Shown here piece after piece: positions 17,692 to 27,161 of a stretch of DNA of 41,953 nucleotides. Origin of the DNA: Streptococcus cuniculi (GTDB taxonomy: Bacteria > Bacillota > Bacilli > Lactobacillales > Streptococcaceae); contig NZ_SPPD01000019.1 of the NCBI RefSeq assembly GCF_004570575.1, positions 1 to 41,953 on the forward strand. Reading direction: 5' to 3'. The notes under the pieces were generated by a model. That model worked only from the letters and a program-made list of their open reading frames with translations. It ran no database searches and was not told the DNA's origin. Position 1 is the first letter of the stretch, and every line of letters starts with the position of its first letter. Both the position numbers and the translations under genes were made by a program.

Positions 17692-17800
17692 TTGAACTCG
17701 GGCTAAAAGCTCGGAAAATAGATAAACATGCCTAGAAGCTACGCTTCTTCGTCATGTTTCCTAATTTTCAGTCGCTTTTTTTACGCCCTCGTATCTTGTT
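17692..17800. repeat. Intergenic repeat copy C (nested hairpin unit)
   Basis: CGGGCTAAAAGCTCGGAAAA leads into a nested hairpin: AAACATG outside, AGAAGC-TAC-GCTTCT inside, then CATGTTT. CAGTCGCTTTTTTTACGC and CCTCGTATCTTGT follow, ending at the pcrA stop codon. It covers the 3' side of pcrA and may shape the 3' end of its mRNA. Confidence 0.65.
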
Positions 17801-20071
17801 TTACTCCTCTTTTTGAATTGGGGCAAGACTTGCTAGGACTTTTTTGAGGCCTAGTTCTGGGAAATTGATTTTCAACTCTTGGCTATTGCCGCTCCCTGTA
17901 ACTTCAAGGACCGTTCCTCGTCCCCATTTTCGGTGAATAACACTATCTCCAACCGACCAATCGGCTTGTGAGGTACCACTAGACTTTCCAAAGGGCAAGT
18001 CATCTCCTAGATGACGAGGTTGAATGTGAGACTTACGAGACTGAATCGCCTGCTGCAAACTCATCCCTTGACCAAACCGACTGGTCTGACCATTGACATA
18101 GGAGGCCTTAAAGGCTGTATTGGCAGGTCTTGCTAGACCTTGATAATCCAGTAAATCACTCGATACTTCTCGGATAAAGCGACTAGGCTGGTTATAACTG
18201 CTCCGCCCAAATAAGAGGCGGGAGTTGGCATTTGTCAGATAGAGTTGTTTCTCTGCGCGGGTAATGCCCACGTAAGCCAAGCGGCGTTCTTCTTCCAATT
18301 CGTCCTCATCTTCAGCCGCGCGACTAAGCGGAAAGACATTTTCTTCCATGCCGATGAGAAAGACAACTGGAAATTCAAGCCCCTTCGCCGCATGCAAGGT
18401 CATCAAGGTTACTGCTGAACTCTCACGCTCCCCGTCATCCGTATCGGCAATCAAAGCTAAATCATTGAGGAAACGGCTCAAGGTTTCCAAGCCTGTTTCT
18501 CCTTCTACCTCATTTTCCTCATCAAAATGTTTGGTCACAGAAAGAAATTCCTGCAAGTTTTCGATTCGAGCATTGGCTTCCAAGGTTGCTTGGAGGGTGA
18601 GCATTTCCATATAGCCCGTCTTACTCAAGACAGCCTCAACCAACTCTGTAATCGAAAGACTATCCAACTCTTCCCGTAACTGGTAGAGCAGATTGGACAA
18701 GTCAAACACGGCCTGAGCTGCCTTGCCCTTAATTCCAGACAAGAGGATATGCTGGCTCGCTTCTAGCAAGGACATCGCCTGTATTTGGGCAAAATCACGA
18801 ATTTTCTCTACCGTACCAGGTCCTACCCCACGCTTTGGTTCATTGACAATTCGCTCAAAGGAGAGATTATCTGCTGGATTTGCAATCACATTGAGATAGG
18901 CAATGACATCACGAATCTCTTTCCGGCTATAGAACTTGGTTCCACCGACCATAGTATAGGGAATATTGGCCTTTAAAAGGGCTTCTTCAATGGTCCGAGA
19001 TTGGGCATTGGTCCGATACAAGACCGCAACATCACGATAGGCGCTACCTGCTCGCACTAAGTCATCAATCTGACCCGCTACATAAATCGCTTCATCCTGC
19101 TCATCGCGGGCACGATAGTAGATAATCTGATTCCCCTCATCATTTTGTGTCCAGAGATTTTTCGGACGGCGATTGCGGTTATTAGCGATGACGTCATTTG
19201 CTGCCTGTAAGACTGTCTTGGTCGAGCGGTAATTTTCTTCCAGCAGGACAACCTTACTTTCTGGATAATCCTTCTCAAAATCAAGGATATTCTGCATATC
19301 CGCACCACGCCAACCGTAGATTGACTGATCTGCATCTCCCACAACACAGATATTTTTAAAACGTGAAGCAAGGAGCTTCACCAACTGATACTGGGCATGG
19401 TTGGTGTCTTGATACTCATCAACGTGGATATACTGGAATTTCTGCTGGTAATAGGTCAGCACCTCTGGATTCTGATCAAACAAGCGTAGGGTCAGCATAA
19501 TCAAATCATCAAAGTCTACTGCCTCACTCATGCGCAATTCTTTTTGATAGGCAGTATAACATTTGGCAACAATCTGCGTGTAGAAATCTCCAGCCTGACT
19601 TTCATAGGCTACCTCGTCAATCAAGTCATTTTTAGCATTGGAAATCGTGCCGAGAATCGATCGTTCACTCCATTTTTTCGGATCCAGATTCAGATTCTTC
19701 AAAATCCGCTTCATCAAGGTTCGTTGCTCCCCCGGATCCACAATGGTAAAATTACGATTGTAGCCAATATGATCCGCATCACGACGCAAAATCCGCACAC
19801 ACATGGAGTGGAAAGTCGCAATCAAGCAATCCTGCGTTGCTGGATTCAGCGCAAAGGCTCGCTCCTTCATCTCACGAACAGCTTTATTGGTAAAGGTAAT
19901 GGCCAAGATATTCCATGGATTGACCATTTTTTCATCAATCAGATAGGCAATGCGGTGCGTTAAGACTCGGGTCTTACCAGACCCCGCACCCGCCATAATC
20001 AACAAGGGACCTTCTGTTGTCTGAACCGCCTCTGCCTGCTTCTCATTCATTCCATTTAATAAAGGATTCAT
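17801..20071 (-). CDS. pcrA: ATP-dependent DNA helicase PcrA (UvrD family)
   Basis: A 756-residue SF1A 3'-5' helicase needed for repair, replication restart and rolling-circle plasmid replication. Walker A is AGAGSGKT near residues 28-35. Further motifs visible are [59 protein letters not shown] and [17 protein letters not shown]. The C-terminal [21 protein letters not shown] is the PcrA Tudor-like RNA polymerase-binding tail. Length and tail match Firmicute PcrA rather than Rep or RecB. An extended -10 promoter lies about 86 bases upstream, after the terminator of the preceding gene. Confidence 0.96.
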   Translation of the reverse strand: MNPLLNGMNEKQAEAVQTTEGPLLIMAGAGSGKTRVLTHRIAYLIDEKMVNPWNILAITFTNKAVREMKERAFALNPATQDCLIATFHSMCVRILRRDADHIGYNRNFTIVDPGEQRTLMKRILKNLNLDPKKWSERSILGTISNAKNDLIDEVAYESQAGDFYTQIVAKCYTAYQKELRMSEAVDFDDLIMLTLRLFDQNPEVLTYYQQKFQYIHVDEYQDTNHAQYQLVKLLASRFKNICVVGDADQSIYGWRGADMQNILDFEKDYPESKVVLLEENYRSTKTVLQAANDVIANNRNRRPKNLWTQNDEGNQIIYYRARDEQDEAIYVAGQIDDLVRAGSAYRDVAVLYRTNAQSRTIEEALLKANIPYTMVGGTKFYSRKEIRDVIAYLNVIANPADNLSFERIVNEPKRGVGPGTVEKIRDFAQIQAMSLLEASQHILLSGIKGKAAQAVFDLSNLLYQLREELDSLSITELVEAVLSKTGYMEMLTLQATLEANARIENLQEFLSVTKHFDEENEVEGETGLETLSRFLNDLALIADTDDGERESSAVTLMTLHAAKGLEFPVVFLIGMEENVFPLSRAAEDEDELEEERRLAYVGITRAEKQLYLTNANSRLLFGRSSYNQPSRFIREVSSDLLDYQGLARPANTAFKASYVNGQTSRFGQGMSLQQAIQSRKSHIQPRHLGDDLPFGKSSGTSQADWSVGDSVIHRKWGRGTVLEVTGSGNSQELKINFPELGLKKVLASLAPIQKEE

Positions 20072-20156
20072 CTTCTCTCCTCATCTCTTGTCTTTTAGAA
20101 AATCAAGGCGCAAGAACAGACTGCCCTTCTGATTTTCCAAGACTTCCAATTCTTTT

Positions 20157-20165
20157 ATTATATCA
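20157..20165 (-). promoter_or_regulatory. Extended -10 promoter of pcrA
   Basis: On the minus strand TGATATAAT (TATAAT at 20157-20162) lies just after the terminator of the upstream gene, giving pcrA its own promoter. No good -35 at 17 bases. Confidence 0.5.
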
Positions 20166-20174
20166 AAAAGTATG

Positions 20175-20205
20175 AAAAAAAGCGCCAATCTTTTAGAATT
20201 GGCAC
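20175..20205 (-). terminator. Terminator after the 317-residue membrane protein gene
   Basis: GCGCCAAT (20182-20189) pairs with ATTGGCAC (20198-20205), followed by seven T on the minus strand. It separates this gene from pcrA. Confidence 0.85.
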
Positions 20206-20219
20206 TCCTTTTCTATTTC

Positions 20220-21173
20220 TTAAAACCCAATCTGCATCTCAGGGTACTGTTCAACCAAGTAGTCCAACAGTCCTTGCAGCTCCATATCTGTTTCTTTCTT
20301 AGCTGATTTGTACTGCATGGTGAGGGCACGCTTGACTCCTCTCCTGTGGACCATTAAGTATTCATCCCGTGCAATTGTAAAGAAACTATAGCGATGTCGA
20401 ATCGTTTGACTATACAAGCGTTCCACATCTGGTAAGGCGACTGCATTAAACCCGCGGTAATAGGTCACCAAATGCTCTTTGTAGACCAATATCTGCAACC
20501 GGTCATTTCTGTAAGCCGCGTCTACCAGAAGTAAGTCCAAGTTCCCCTTTAATTCTGGATAGGCCTGATACAAGTTATCGTAAGACTGATGATTGGTTTT
20601 ACGAATCGAGTAGGCGCGCGCAAAGAGTATGAGACCAATCCCAATCAAAAAAGCAGCTGTGCCGTACATAATCCAGCGAAGAGCATTGGCTTCTGACAGT
20701 GAAACATAGGAACTATAAGCAAAGGCAGGCGCAATATCACTACTGTGATCAATGATTCCACTCATCAAGGATTCGTAATTTTCAATCTGACCATCTTCTT
20801 GCGAGCTCGTACTAAAGACTTCCACCTCTAAAATCATTGGCTGTTCTGGCAGGGTTTCTGCTTGCTTGAGTAGGGCTTGCAGTTTCTTATCACTAGCTGA
20901 GGCTTCTAGACCAACATAACCGCTTCCCTCATACTCCACCAAGTAGATAAAGGTTCCTGTATCTACTTCTGCAATCGGCTCGGTCAGAATTCCCGTAATT
21001 TTGATAGAGGTCGAGCTACTGTTCCCATACGGATCAAAGCGTTTGCCTCGCTCATACAAGTTTTCCGCGCCCGAATTGAGGGCATAAAGGCCACCCACTA
21101 AACCACCAACTAGGAGAAAAATCAGACCTCCTATGATAAATCCAATAATCCCTTTATTTTTATTCTCTTTCAT
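20220..21173 (-). CDS. Conserved-looking membrane protein of unknown function
   Basis: 317 residues. A glycine-rich membrane segment lies at about 8-30 after a lysine-rich start (MKENKNK). An extracytoplasmic domain follows at about 32-164 with a beta-rich pattern (IKITGILTEPIAEVDTGTF). A second membrane segment is at 166-186, followed by a cytoplasmic domain at about 190-317 with RHRYSFFTIARDEYLMVHRR. The topology is N-in, loop-out, C-in. I do not recognise the family. The outside domain preceded by NSSSTSIKITG may bind or be exposed at the wall. It forms its own unit, with terminators before it (nox) and after it. Confidence 0.6.
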   Translation of the reverse strand: MKENKNKGIIGFIIGGLIFLLVGGLVGGLYALNSGAENLYERGKRFDPYGNSSSTSIKITGILTEPIAEVDTGTFIYLVEYEGSGYVGLEASASDKKLQALLKQAETLPEQPMILEVEVFSTSSQEDGQIENYESLMSGIIDHSSDIAPAFAYSSYVSLSEANALRWIMYGTAAFLIGIGLILFARAYSIRKTNHQSYDNLYQAYPELKGNLDLLLVDAAYRNDRLQILVYKEHLVTYYRGFNAVALPDVERLYSQTIRHRYSFFTIARDEYLMVHRRGVKRALTMQYKSAKKETDMELQGLLDYLVEQYPEMQIGF

Positions 21174-21196
21174 CTTCTTTCCCTAAATATAGACAG

Positions 21197-21225
21197 AAAA
21201 AATCTGGAAGCACCTACTTCCAGAT
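21197..21225 (-). terminator. Terminator of nox
   Basis: ATCTGGAAG (21202-21210) and CTTCCAGAT (21217-21225) form a perfect 9-bp stem followed by TTTTTT on the minus strand, 12 bases after the nox stop. Confidence 0.9.
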
Positions 21226-21236
21226 TGATACGTTTC

Positions 21237-22607
21237 TTACTCTGCACCCAAAGCTGCCATAGTAATATAGTTATATGGCTTGTTGAAGTGTGGCAAGAAG
21301 AAGATGTCAAGAAGCGCTAAGCGTTCGATTGTAACTTTTTCTTGGATAGCAAGTGAGAACATATGGATACCCATTGACATATCTTCCTTAGAAGCCATTT
21401 GTGCTCCAAGAACAACACGTGTATCTTTATCGTAAACAATTTTCAGTGTTACTGGGAAGTTGTCATGTTCGATGAATTCTGGTTTTTGGTTGTCTGTAAA
21501 TTCAGTAACAACAGCGTTGTAGCCAAAGCGTTTTGCTTTTTCAAGCGTCAAACCAGTTGATACCATTTTAAGATCATAGATTGCAATACCATTTGAACCT
21601 TGCACACCGATTGACTCAAGTTCAGTTCCACATACGTTGTGAGCAGCTACGATACCTGAACGAACAGCGTTTGTCGCGAGGGCGATGTAATTTGTGTCAC
21701 CGATTGAGTTGTCATAAACAGTCGCACAGTCACCGATTGCATAGACATCTTTGATGCTTGTTTCTTGTTTTTTGTTTACAAGGAAGGCACCATTGCGGAA
21801 GAGCTCAATCTTACCATCGCCAAGACCTGTATTTGGACGGAAACCAACTGCCAAGATAACCATATCAACGTCAAATGTTTCTTTATCTGTTACGATACGC
21901 TCTACCTTACCGTCACCTTCAATCGCTTGTACGGTTTGACCAAATGCCAATTTGATACCGTGGTCTTCAAGGTTTTTGCTCATCATATCTGTCAAATCGC
22001 GGTCATAGTAACCTGCCAAGCAAGTGTCTACAACGTCGATGAGGATAACTTCTTTGCCTTTGCGTTCAAAGGCTTCAGCAAGCTCAACACCGATGTAACC
22101 AGCACCAACAACTGCTACGCGTTTGATGTCCTCATCTTTTAATTTTTCAATCACATCTGCTGAGTTTTGGTACAATTTAACGAATTGAAGATTTTTAAGA
22201 GTTGCTTCAAATTCACGTGAACCTTCTTTGATTTCTGCACCCTTAATTGGTGGCAAGATTGGTTGTGAACCAGTCGCGAAAATCAACTTGTCATAGGACT
22301 CAACGTGTTTGCTGCCGTCTTTTAAAAGGACATGTACTTCTTTTTTATCATAGTCTACAGACTCAACTGGTGAGTTCATGTATACTTTTGCACCGAGGCT
22401 TTCCAATTGCTCTTTATCAGAGTAGAACAAGCCTTCTGGTCCAGAGATTTGCTCGCCAATCCACAGTGCCATTCCACATCCAAGGAAAGAAATATTTGAG
22501 TTTTGGTCAAATACAACAATCTCGTTATCAGCACCATAGTTTGTTAACATAGTTTTGATACAAGCTGTACCAGCGTGGTTTGCACCAACAACAACGATTT
22601 TAGACAT
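21237..22607 (-). CDS. nox: NADH oxidase, water-forming (Nox)
   Basis: A 456-residue FAD-dependent enzyme that reduces oxygen to water with two NADH, regenerating NAD+ and removing oxygen in aerobic streptococci. The N-terminal FAD fold begins [14 protein letters not shown]. The redox cysteine is Cys44 in FLGCGMALW, which cycles through a sulfenic acid and distinguishes this class. The NADH fold is [15 protein letters not shown], and the second FAD motif is [11 protein letters not shown]. Length is the family norm. It stands alone, with its own near-consensus promoter and a strong terminator. Confidence 0.96.
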   Translation of the reverse strand: MSKIVVVGANHAGTACIKTMLTNYGADNEIVVFDQNSNISFLGCGMALWIGEQISGPEGLFYSDKEQLESLGAKVYMNSPVESVDYDKKEVHVLLKDGSKHVESYDKLIFATGSQPILPPIKGAEIKEGSREFEATLKNLQFVKLYQNSADVIEKLKDEDIKRVAVVGAGYIGVELAEAFERKGKEVILIDVVDTCLAGYYDRDLTDMMSKNLEDHGIKLAFGQTVQAIEGDGKVERIVTDKETFDVDMVILAVGFRPNTGLGDGKIELFRNGAFLVNKKQETSIKDVYAIGDCATVYDNSIGDTNYIALATNAVRSGIVAAHNVCGTELESIGVQGSNGIAIYDLKMVSTGLTLEKAKRFGYNAVVTEFTDNQKPEFIEHDNFPVTLKIVYDKDTRVVLGAQMASKEDMSMGIHMFSLAIQEKVTIERLALLDIFFLPHFNKPYNYITMAALGAE

Positions 22608-22650
22608 AAGTAAATCTCGCTTTCCTAAAAAATATTTTTATACAGTTGAT

Positions 22651-22679
22651 ATTATACTAGATTTTGGTACCGATTACAA
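22651..22679 (-). promoter_or_regulatory. SigmaA promoter of nox
   Basis: On the minus strand TTGTAA (22674-22679) and TATAAT (22651-22656) are 17 bases apart. The start point would be about 37 bases before the nox ATG. Confidence 0.75.
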
Positions 22680-22824
22680 AAGTTATGCTCAAAAAATCAT
22701 CAGATTTTTTCAATCCCAACACTCTCTTTTTTCGGTAGCCCTAATCGATTATTCTTAATACGTGGAAGCAAACTCAGACATTTTTATCATTGCTTCTGAT
22801 TTCTATAGATTGAAACGTTACTGC

Positions 22825-22930
22825 AGCTCTTGCAAGAGCTACATTCTTTACAGATACGAGTAAGACAAATCAAGCGAGAGTTTCTTCACCAGAGTATACT
22901 TTGAATTTATTTATACGCTCTATATCTTCT
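22825..22930. repeat. Degenerate intergenic repeat copy D
   Basis: AGCTCTTGCAAGAGCT is a palindromic hairpin. It is followed by TTTACAGATACGA, GAGAGTTTCTTCACCAGAGTA and TACGCTCTATATCTTCTG. These blocks align in order with copy B (GATACGG, GAGAGTTTCTTCAACGAGAGTA, ACGCTCTCGTATCTTGT). The rest of 22680-22990 shows nothing recognisable. Confidence 0.55.
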
Positions 22931-22990
22931 GAGATGACAGGATTGAATGTTGATGAGCACTGATACTCTGACTCTTATTATTTGAGTATG

Positions 22991-23013
22991 AAAAAATACC
23001 TCTTGCGAGGTAT
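22991..23013 (-). terminator. Terminator of the CsbD-like gene
   Basis: ATACCTC (22996-23002) and GAGGTAT (23007-23013) form a 7-bp stem with a 4-base loop, followed by TTTTTT on the minus strand. The stem reaches the last base of the stop codon. Confidence 0.85.
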
Positions 23014-23264
23014 CATTTTGATAGTGACTTATTACCAAAAACGTTTTTAAGGCCTTCTACAGCGCCCTCTACAGCACCTTTGGCATCTTCAGTGAGTTCT
23101 TTTGCTTTGTCAACTGCATCATCTGCCAATTCCTTCGCTTTACCAGCTGTTTTTTCAACAAGACCTTCCACTTCTGTCTTCTTATCACCAACAACTTTTC
23201 CAGCTGCTTCTTTCAAGCCACCTGTTACTTGGTCCAATTTTGCTGACAATTTTTCTTCTGACAT
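23013..23264 (-). CDS. CsbD-family stress protein
   Basis: An 83-residue, highly charged Ala/Lys/Glu/Asp protein with no cysteine and the CsbD pattern [19 protein letters not shown] followed by repeated [20 protein letters not shown] helices. CsbD proteins are general-stress proteins of unknown mechanism, likely disordered until they bind something. The start was chosen at the ATG giving MSEEKL because AGGAGG is 8 bases away. An ATG two codons earlier is only 2 bases from AGGAGG. Own promoter and terminator, monocistronic. Confidence 0.82.
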   Translation of the reverse strand: MSEEKLSAKLDQVTGGLKEAAGKVVGDKKTEVEGLVEKTAGKAKELADDAVDKAKELTEDAKGAVEGAVEGLKNVFGNKSLSK

Positions 23265-23295
23265 TTGCATGTCCTCCTTTTATTTTATAGTTAAT

Positions 23296-23324
23296 ATAAT
23301 AACATAAGTTTGAATACGCTTCAA
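23296..23324 (-). promoter_or_regulatory. SigmaA promoter of the CsbD-like gene
   Basis: On the minus strand TTGAAG (23319-23324) and TATTAT (23296-23301) are 17 bases apart, and TGT before the -10 makes it extended. Confidence 0.65.
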
Positions 23325-23380
23325 CTATTCTGCTCATTATTCCTCGTTTTTAAACAAACTGGTAAAAAGTGTCCAAAAAC

Positions 23381-25075
23381 TTATCTTTTAGGAAAGAAAA
23401 GCGAAATAATCGTATAAGCTCCCTGTTTGGAGTCAATATCCATGTAATAGGTAGACCCAAACTGCAAACGCAAGCGCTGATCCACATTTTTTAGACCGAC
23501 ACCACCAAGCTTGACCAAGAGATTTTCCGTCGTGTCGTGGGCTGTAAAACCAGACCCATTATCATAGATGGATACGACAAGAAACTCCTTTCGTTCCGCT
23601 ACCGACACGCGCACCAAGCCTTGGCCCTTTATTTCCTTAATACCATGATAAATGGCATTTTCGACCAAGGGCTGTAAGACCAGCTTAGGTAATTGAAAAT
23701 CATCAAATCGGGCATCTTCCTCAATTTCATAGGCTAATTTATCTCCATAGCGGTGCTTTTGGATAAAGAGATACTGGCGCACATGCTCAATCTCATCTTT
23801 GAGCGCAATCTGCTCATTGCCCTGATTGAGTGCTAGGCGGAAATACTTAGCGAGCGACTTGGTCACTTCGACCACCTTCGCACTGTTGTTAAGCTCCGCC
23901 ATCCAGACAATGGTGTCTAGGGTATTATAGAGAAAGTGTGGATTGATTTGACTGGAGAGGGCTTGCAGTTCGTATTTGCGGACATTTTGCTCTTCTTCTT
24001 TAACCGCCAGCATCAACTTGTCAATTTGGTCTAACATGCGGTTAAACTGATGGGCCAAATTGACCAATTCAGGTGCTCCCTGCTCGCTGGCACGAAGGCT
24101 CGCATTCCCATTTCCAATCGCCAAAATCGTCTCCTGCAAATTCCGCAGGGGTTTGATCCAGTGGCGCAAGATAAACCAAATGCCCAAGAGACAAATCCCT
24201 AAGACAACAAGACCTGTTCCTAGGAAAGACATGAAGATTTGCTTCTGCAACTGGTGGAGATTTTCCATAGAAGCCACTCCGATAATCAGCCAGTCGCTCT
24301 GCGGAATCGGATACTGGTAAACGTAGGCGGTCCCTTGAGAAACATAACCATTTCGGACAAGGATATAAGGTTCTAAGGCTTTCATCTCCTGACTAGAAGA
24401 ATAAACACTCTTCTGAGGGTGATAGACAAATTCGTGCTTGCTATTGATGATAAAGGTAAAGCCATCTTTTCCCAATTGCAGGCTATCCAAATAACGCGAC
24501 AAGCTATCGTAGGCAATATCCAGACGGATAACGCCGAGATTGTCCCCCTTGCTATCGACCACCTCTTGGGTGATAGAAACGACCCACTTGTCACTTGATT
24601 CAGATAAATTCTGGCGAGCTGGGGTCAAGACCGGCATCGCATGCTCCTGAATGGCAGCTTTGTACCAAGCCTCCTTCATCATGTCACTAGAGGTTTTCAT
24701 GCTGATTGCTTCGTCTGTTGCTACCAAGTGACCTGATTTGGTGATAAGTACAGCAGATAGCAAGTCTCGGTCTGTGGATAAAATCGTGTCTAAGAGTTTT
24801 CTGAGACTCTCCTCATGTTCAGCTGTAGAATCTTCTGCGTACCCCTTGACCAGCTCATTGGTCGCCAGACTCTTGGTTGTTTCTTTTAGTTTTTCCAAAT
24901 AGGATTGGACAAACTGTCCACTTTGGGAAATCGTATCTTGGGTACTTTGTTCGGTCGTTTCTTGGATAACCGTTGAGCTGGTATGGTAGTAACTAGCCCC
25001 CACAATACCTAAAAGCAGTAGCATGGTGAGAGCAATGTAAGCAACTAATTGGACAAAAAGAGAATAGCGCTTCAT
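23381..25075 (-). CDS. Sensor histidine kinase, YesM/HK09-like
   Basis: 564 residues. Membrane segments lie at about 11-29 and 281-303 and flank an extracellular dCache-like sensor domain (about 30-275). HAMP follows (about 304-358). The LytS/YesM-type kinase core (PF06580-like) has the phosphorylatable His380 in SSQINPHFLYNTLDTI, and a C-terminal ATPase domain carries KLVLQPLVENAIYHG and DNGSGF. It phosphorylates the response regulator whose gene overlaps it by 4 bases. The position next to msrAB-Etrx-ccdA is the same as pneumococcal TCS09 (HK09, ZmpS). The signal is unknown. A role near surface oxidation repair or host glycans is only suggested by context. Confidence 0.88.
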   Translation of the reverse strand: MKRYSLFVQLVAYIALTMLLLLGIVGASYYHTSSTVIQETTEQSTQDTISQSGQFVQSYLEKLKETTKSLATNELVKGYAEDSTAEHEESLRKLLDTILSTDRDLLSAVLITKSGHLVATDEAISMKTSSDMMKEAWYKAAIQEHAMPVLTPARQNLSESSDKWVVSITQEVVDSKGDNLGVIRLDIAYDSLSRYLDSLQLGKDGFTFIINSKHEFVYHPQKSVYSSSQEMKALEPYILVRNGYVSQGTAYVYQYPIPQSDWLIIGVASMENLHQLQKQIFMSFLGTGLVVLGICLLGIWFILRHWIKPLRNLQETILAIGNGNASLRASEQGAPELVNLAHQFNRMLDQIDKLMLAVKEEEQNVRKYELQALSSQINPHFLYNTLDTIVWMAELNNSAKVVEVTKSLAKYFRLALNQGNEQIALKDEIEHVRQYLFIQKHRYGDKLAYEIEEDARFDDFQLPKLVLQPLVENAIYHGIKEIKGQGLVRVSVAERKEFLVVSIYDNGSGFTAHDTTENLLVKLGGVGLKNVDQRLRLQFGSTYYMDIDSKQGAYTIISLFFPKR

Positions 25076-25806
25076 CCTTGCACTCCTTTTTTAAATTGGC
25101 TAGGTGTTACTCCTACGACCTGCTTAAAGCGTTGTGAAAAATAGTTCATATCTTCAAAACCGACCTGCTCTGCTATTTCATAAATTTTCAAATCCGTTGT
25201 CAACAGTAGCAACTTGGCCTTTTTCATCCGCTCTTGAATCAAGTAGTCTTGAAAGGGTAGCCCCAACTCTTTTTTCAAGATGACACTGAGATGCGAGGGG
25301 CTAAAGCCTAAATCACGAGCTAGGGATTTAAGGGATAGCCCCTGTTCTGCCAAGCGATTTTGAATCACTTGAGCCAAACTTGATTTCTCACTTTGCTGGA
25401 GCAAGTCTCGAATCTGTTGACGTGTTTCTTCCTCATCGAGTTTCTCCTTCACCTTGACCAACATCTCCTCCACATCCGCCTTAGAGAAGGGCTTCAAGAG
25501 ATAGTCATCTGCTCCTAATTTGACAGCTGAGAGGGCATAATCAAAGTCATCATAACCCGTCAAAAAGACGATATGGGTCGATGGATAGTGTTCCCTGACC
25601 AGCTGCGCTAAGCGAATACCGTTCATCTGCGGCATGTTAATGTCGGTTAAGAGAATATCTACCTGCTCCTTTTGGAACAAGTCCCAAGCCTCTAAGCCAT
25701 TTTCAGCTTCTGCCAAGACTTCCATACCCAATCTTTCAAAATCAATCAAGGACGAAATTCCCTGTCGGACAAGGTACTCATCTTCTACAATCATCATTTT
25801 ATACAT
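25072..25806 (-). CDS. Response regulator with AraC-type DNA-binding domain, YesN/RR09-like
   Basis: 244 residues. The receiver domain (1-120) has the acidic pair E8/D9, phosphoacceptor Asp55 in DILLTDINMPQMNG and Lys in YLLKPFSK. A two-helix-turn-helix AraC domain covers about 145-244 (SLARDLGFSPSHLSVILKKE and IAEQVGFEDMNYFSQRFKQ). Length and architecture match pneumococcal RR09 (ZmpR) rather than the longer YesN of Bacillus. GGAGAGAGAC precedes the ATG. The stop overlaps the kinase start (ATGA). A target promoter cannot be named from the sequence. Confidence 0.88.
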   Translation of the reverse strand: MYKMMIVEDEYLVRQGISSLIDFERLGMEVLAEAENGLEAWDLFQKEQVDILLTDINMPQMNGIRLAQLVREHYPSTHIVFLTGYDDFDYALSAVKLGADDYLLKPFSKADVEEMLVKVKEKLDEEETRQQIRDLLQQSEKSSLAQVIQNRLAEQGLSLKSLARDLGFSPSHLSVILKKELGLPFQDYLIQERMKKAKLLLLTTDLKIYEIAEQVGFEDMNYFSQRFKQVVGVTPSQFKKGVQG

Positions 25807-25956
25807 GTCTCTCTCCTGCCCTTTCCTCCTACTTCTCCACCATCAAAATAGCACTTTATCTACTCAACTGGAGAAACACCGTTACTGTTCTTATCCACTG
25901 CTAGAGCTTCCTTCAACTACCTTTACATTCCCCTGTTTTGGACGCAATTGAACTTG

Positions 25957-26009
25957 AAAAAAGATAGGCGGGTGTTTCGGCTGTAGCCGATTACAGATAT
26001 GCCTATCTT
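25957..26009 (-). terminator. Large terminator of the ccdA-etrx-msrAB operon
   Basis: AAGATAGGC (25961-25969) and GCCTATCTT (26001-26009) are a perfect 9-bp outer stem enclosing CGGCT-GT-AGCCG, followed by TTTTTT on the minus strand. The inner part (GGCTGTAGCCGATTACAGATA) resembles the start of the intergenic repeat family, so the terminator may have been built from a repeat copy. Confidence 0.85.
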
Positions 26010-26041
26010 GAGATATACACTAACTAATAGAACTAGACACA

Positions 26042-27151
26042 TCAGACATAGTCCAAGAGGTAGCCATAGCCCTTACTTTCCATTTCTGCTTTTGGAATAA
26101 ACTTGATGGAGAGGCTATTGATACAGTAACGAAGACCACCCTTATCCTTGGGACCATCTGTAAAGACATGTCCCAAGTGGGAATCACCCACTCGGCTTCT
26201 GACCTCAGTCCGCACCATATTAAAGCTCGTATCGTCTTTATAAGTCGATACATCTGGGCTAATAGGGCATGAGAAACTTGGCCAACCGCAACCTGAATCA
26301 TACTTATCTTTGGAAGAAAAGAGGGGCTCACCAGTTACAATGTCCACATAGATACCGTCCTCAAATTGATTCCAGTAGCGGTTTGAGAAAGCTCGTTCTG
26401 TATCATTCTGTTGGGTCACCGCATACTCTTCCGCTGTCAGCATTTCCTTGATTTCTTCATCACTTGGTTTGTGGTACAACTGTTCATCAATGACCGGATA
26501 GCTAGCCTGATTGACGTTGATATGGCAATACCCATTCGGATTCTTCCGAAGATAGTCTTGGTGGTATTCTTCTGCTTCTACGAAGTTTGCTAAAGTTGCT
26601 TTTTCAACAGCGAGCGGTTTGTCTAATTTCTCGGCTTGTTCAGCAAAGACCTCTTCAATAACCGCCAAATCATCTGTATCAGTATAATAAACACCTGTTC
26701 GGTACTGGGTGCCACGGTCATTTCCCTGTTTATTGACACTGATTGGGTCAATGATGCGGAAATAGTGGAGCAAAACTTCGCGGAGCGACACTTGGTTCTT
26801 GTCATAGGTCACCTTAACTGTTTCAGCATGACCTGTCTGACCAATCAATTCGTACTTAGTGGTGTCTCCTTTTCCATTGGCATAGCCCGATACAGCATCT
26901 ACTACCCCTGAAACGCGGGAGAAATATTCTTCTACACCCCAGAAACAACCGCCAGCAAGATAAATTTCTCTAAGATCTTCTTTCATATGGTCTTTCTTAT
27001 CCTTTCTTGTGACTTCATTCGTCTGGCTCATTGCAACATCCTTAATAGATGTCGAGGAAGAGACCATCCACAAACGACTTCCAAATACAAGGGCTACAAT
27101 CACGACGAGTACACCTCCTAGAATGAGGAATAACTTGGACTTATCTTCCAT
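26042..27151 (-). CDS. msrAB: Membrane-anchored methionine sulfoxide reductase MsrAB
   Basis: A 369-residue fusion that repairs both sulfoxide diastereomers of methionine in surface proteins. One N-terminal membrane anchor (about 7-28, [17 protein letters not shown]) is followed by the MsrA domain with catalytic Cys69 in [11 protein letters not shown] (about 62-215). The MsrB domain (about 225-365) has [11 protein letters not shown] and catalytic Cys343 in RYCINS. No lipobox is present, so the anchor is a transmembrane helix. It is the last gene of the ccdA-etrx-msrAB operon, 10 bases after the lipoprotein gene, with AGGAGG before the ATG. Electrons are expected from the thioredoxin-like lipoprotein and CcdA, as shown for the pneumococcal system. 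Confidence 0.95.
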   Translation of the reverse strand: MEDKSKLFLILGGVLVVIVALVFGSRLWMVSSSTSIKDVAMSQTNEVTRKDKKDHMKEDLREIYLAGGCFWGVEEYFSRVSGVVDAVSGYANGKGDTTKYELIGQTGHAETVKVTYDKNQVSLREVLLHYFRIIDPISVNKQGNDRGTQYRTGVYYTDTDDLAVIEEVFAEQAEKLDKPLAVEKATLANFVEAEEYHQDYLRKNPNGYCHINVNQASYPVIDEQLYHKPSDEEIKEMLTAEEYAVTQQNDTERAFSNRYWNQFEDGIYVDIVTGEPLFSSKDKYDSGCGWPSFSCPISPDVSTYKDDTSFNMVRTEVRSRVGDSHLGHVFTDGPKDKGGLRYCINSLSIKFIPKAEMESKGYGYLLDYV

Positions 27152-27161
27152 ATCTTACCTC

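Noticed and set aside
16720..17800. CRISPR array in the repeat-rich stretch
   Set aside because: Repeat units are 80-200 bases, of unequal length, degenerate and without regular spacers.
22247..22552. Plus-strand frame opposite nox as a gene
   Set aside because: It lies entirely within nox on the other strand, has no ribosome site and only reflects codon bias.
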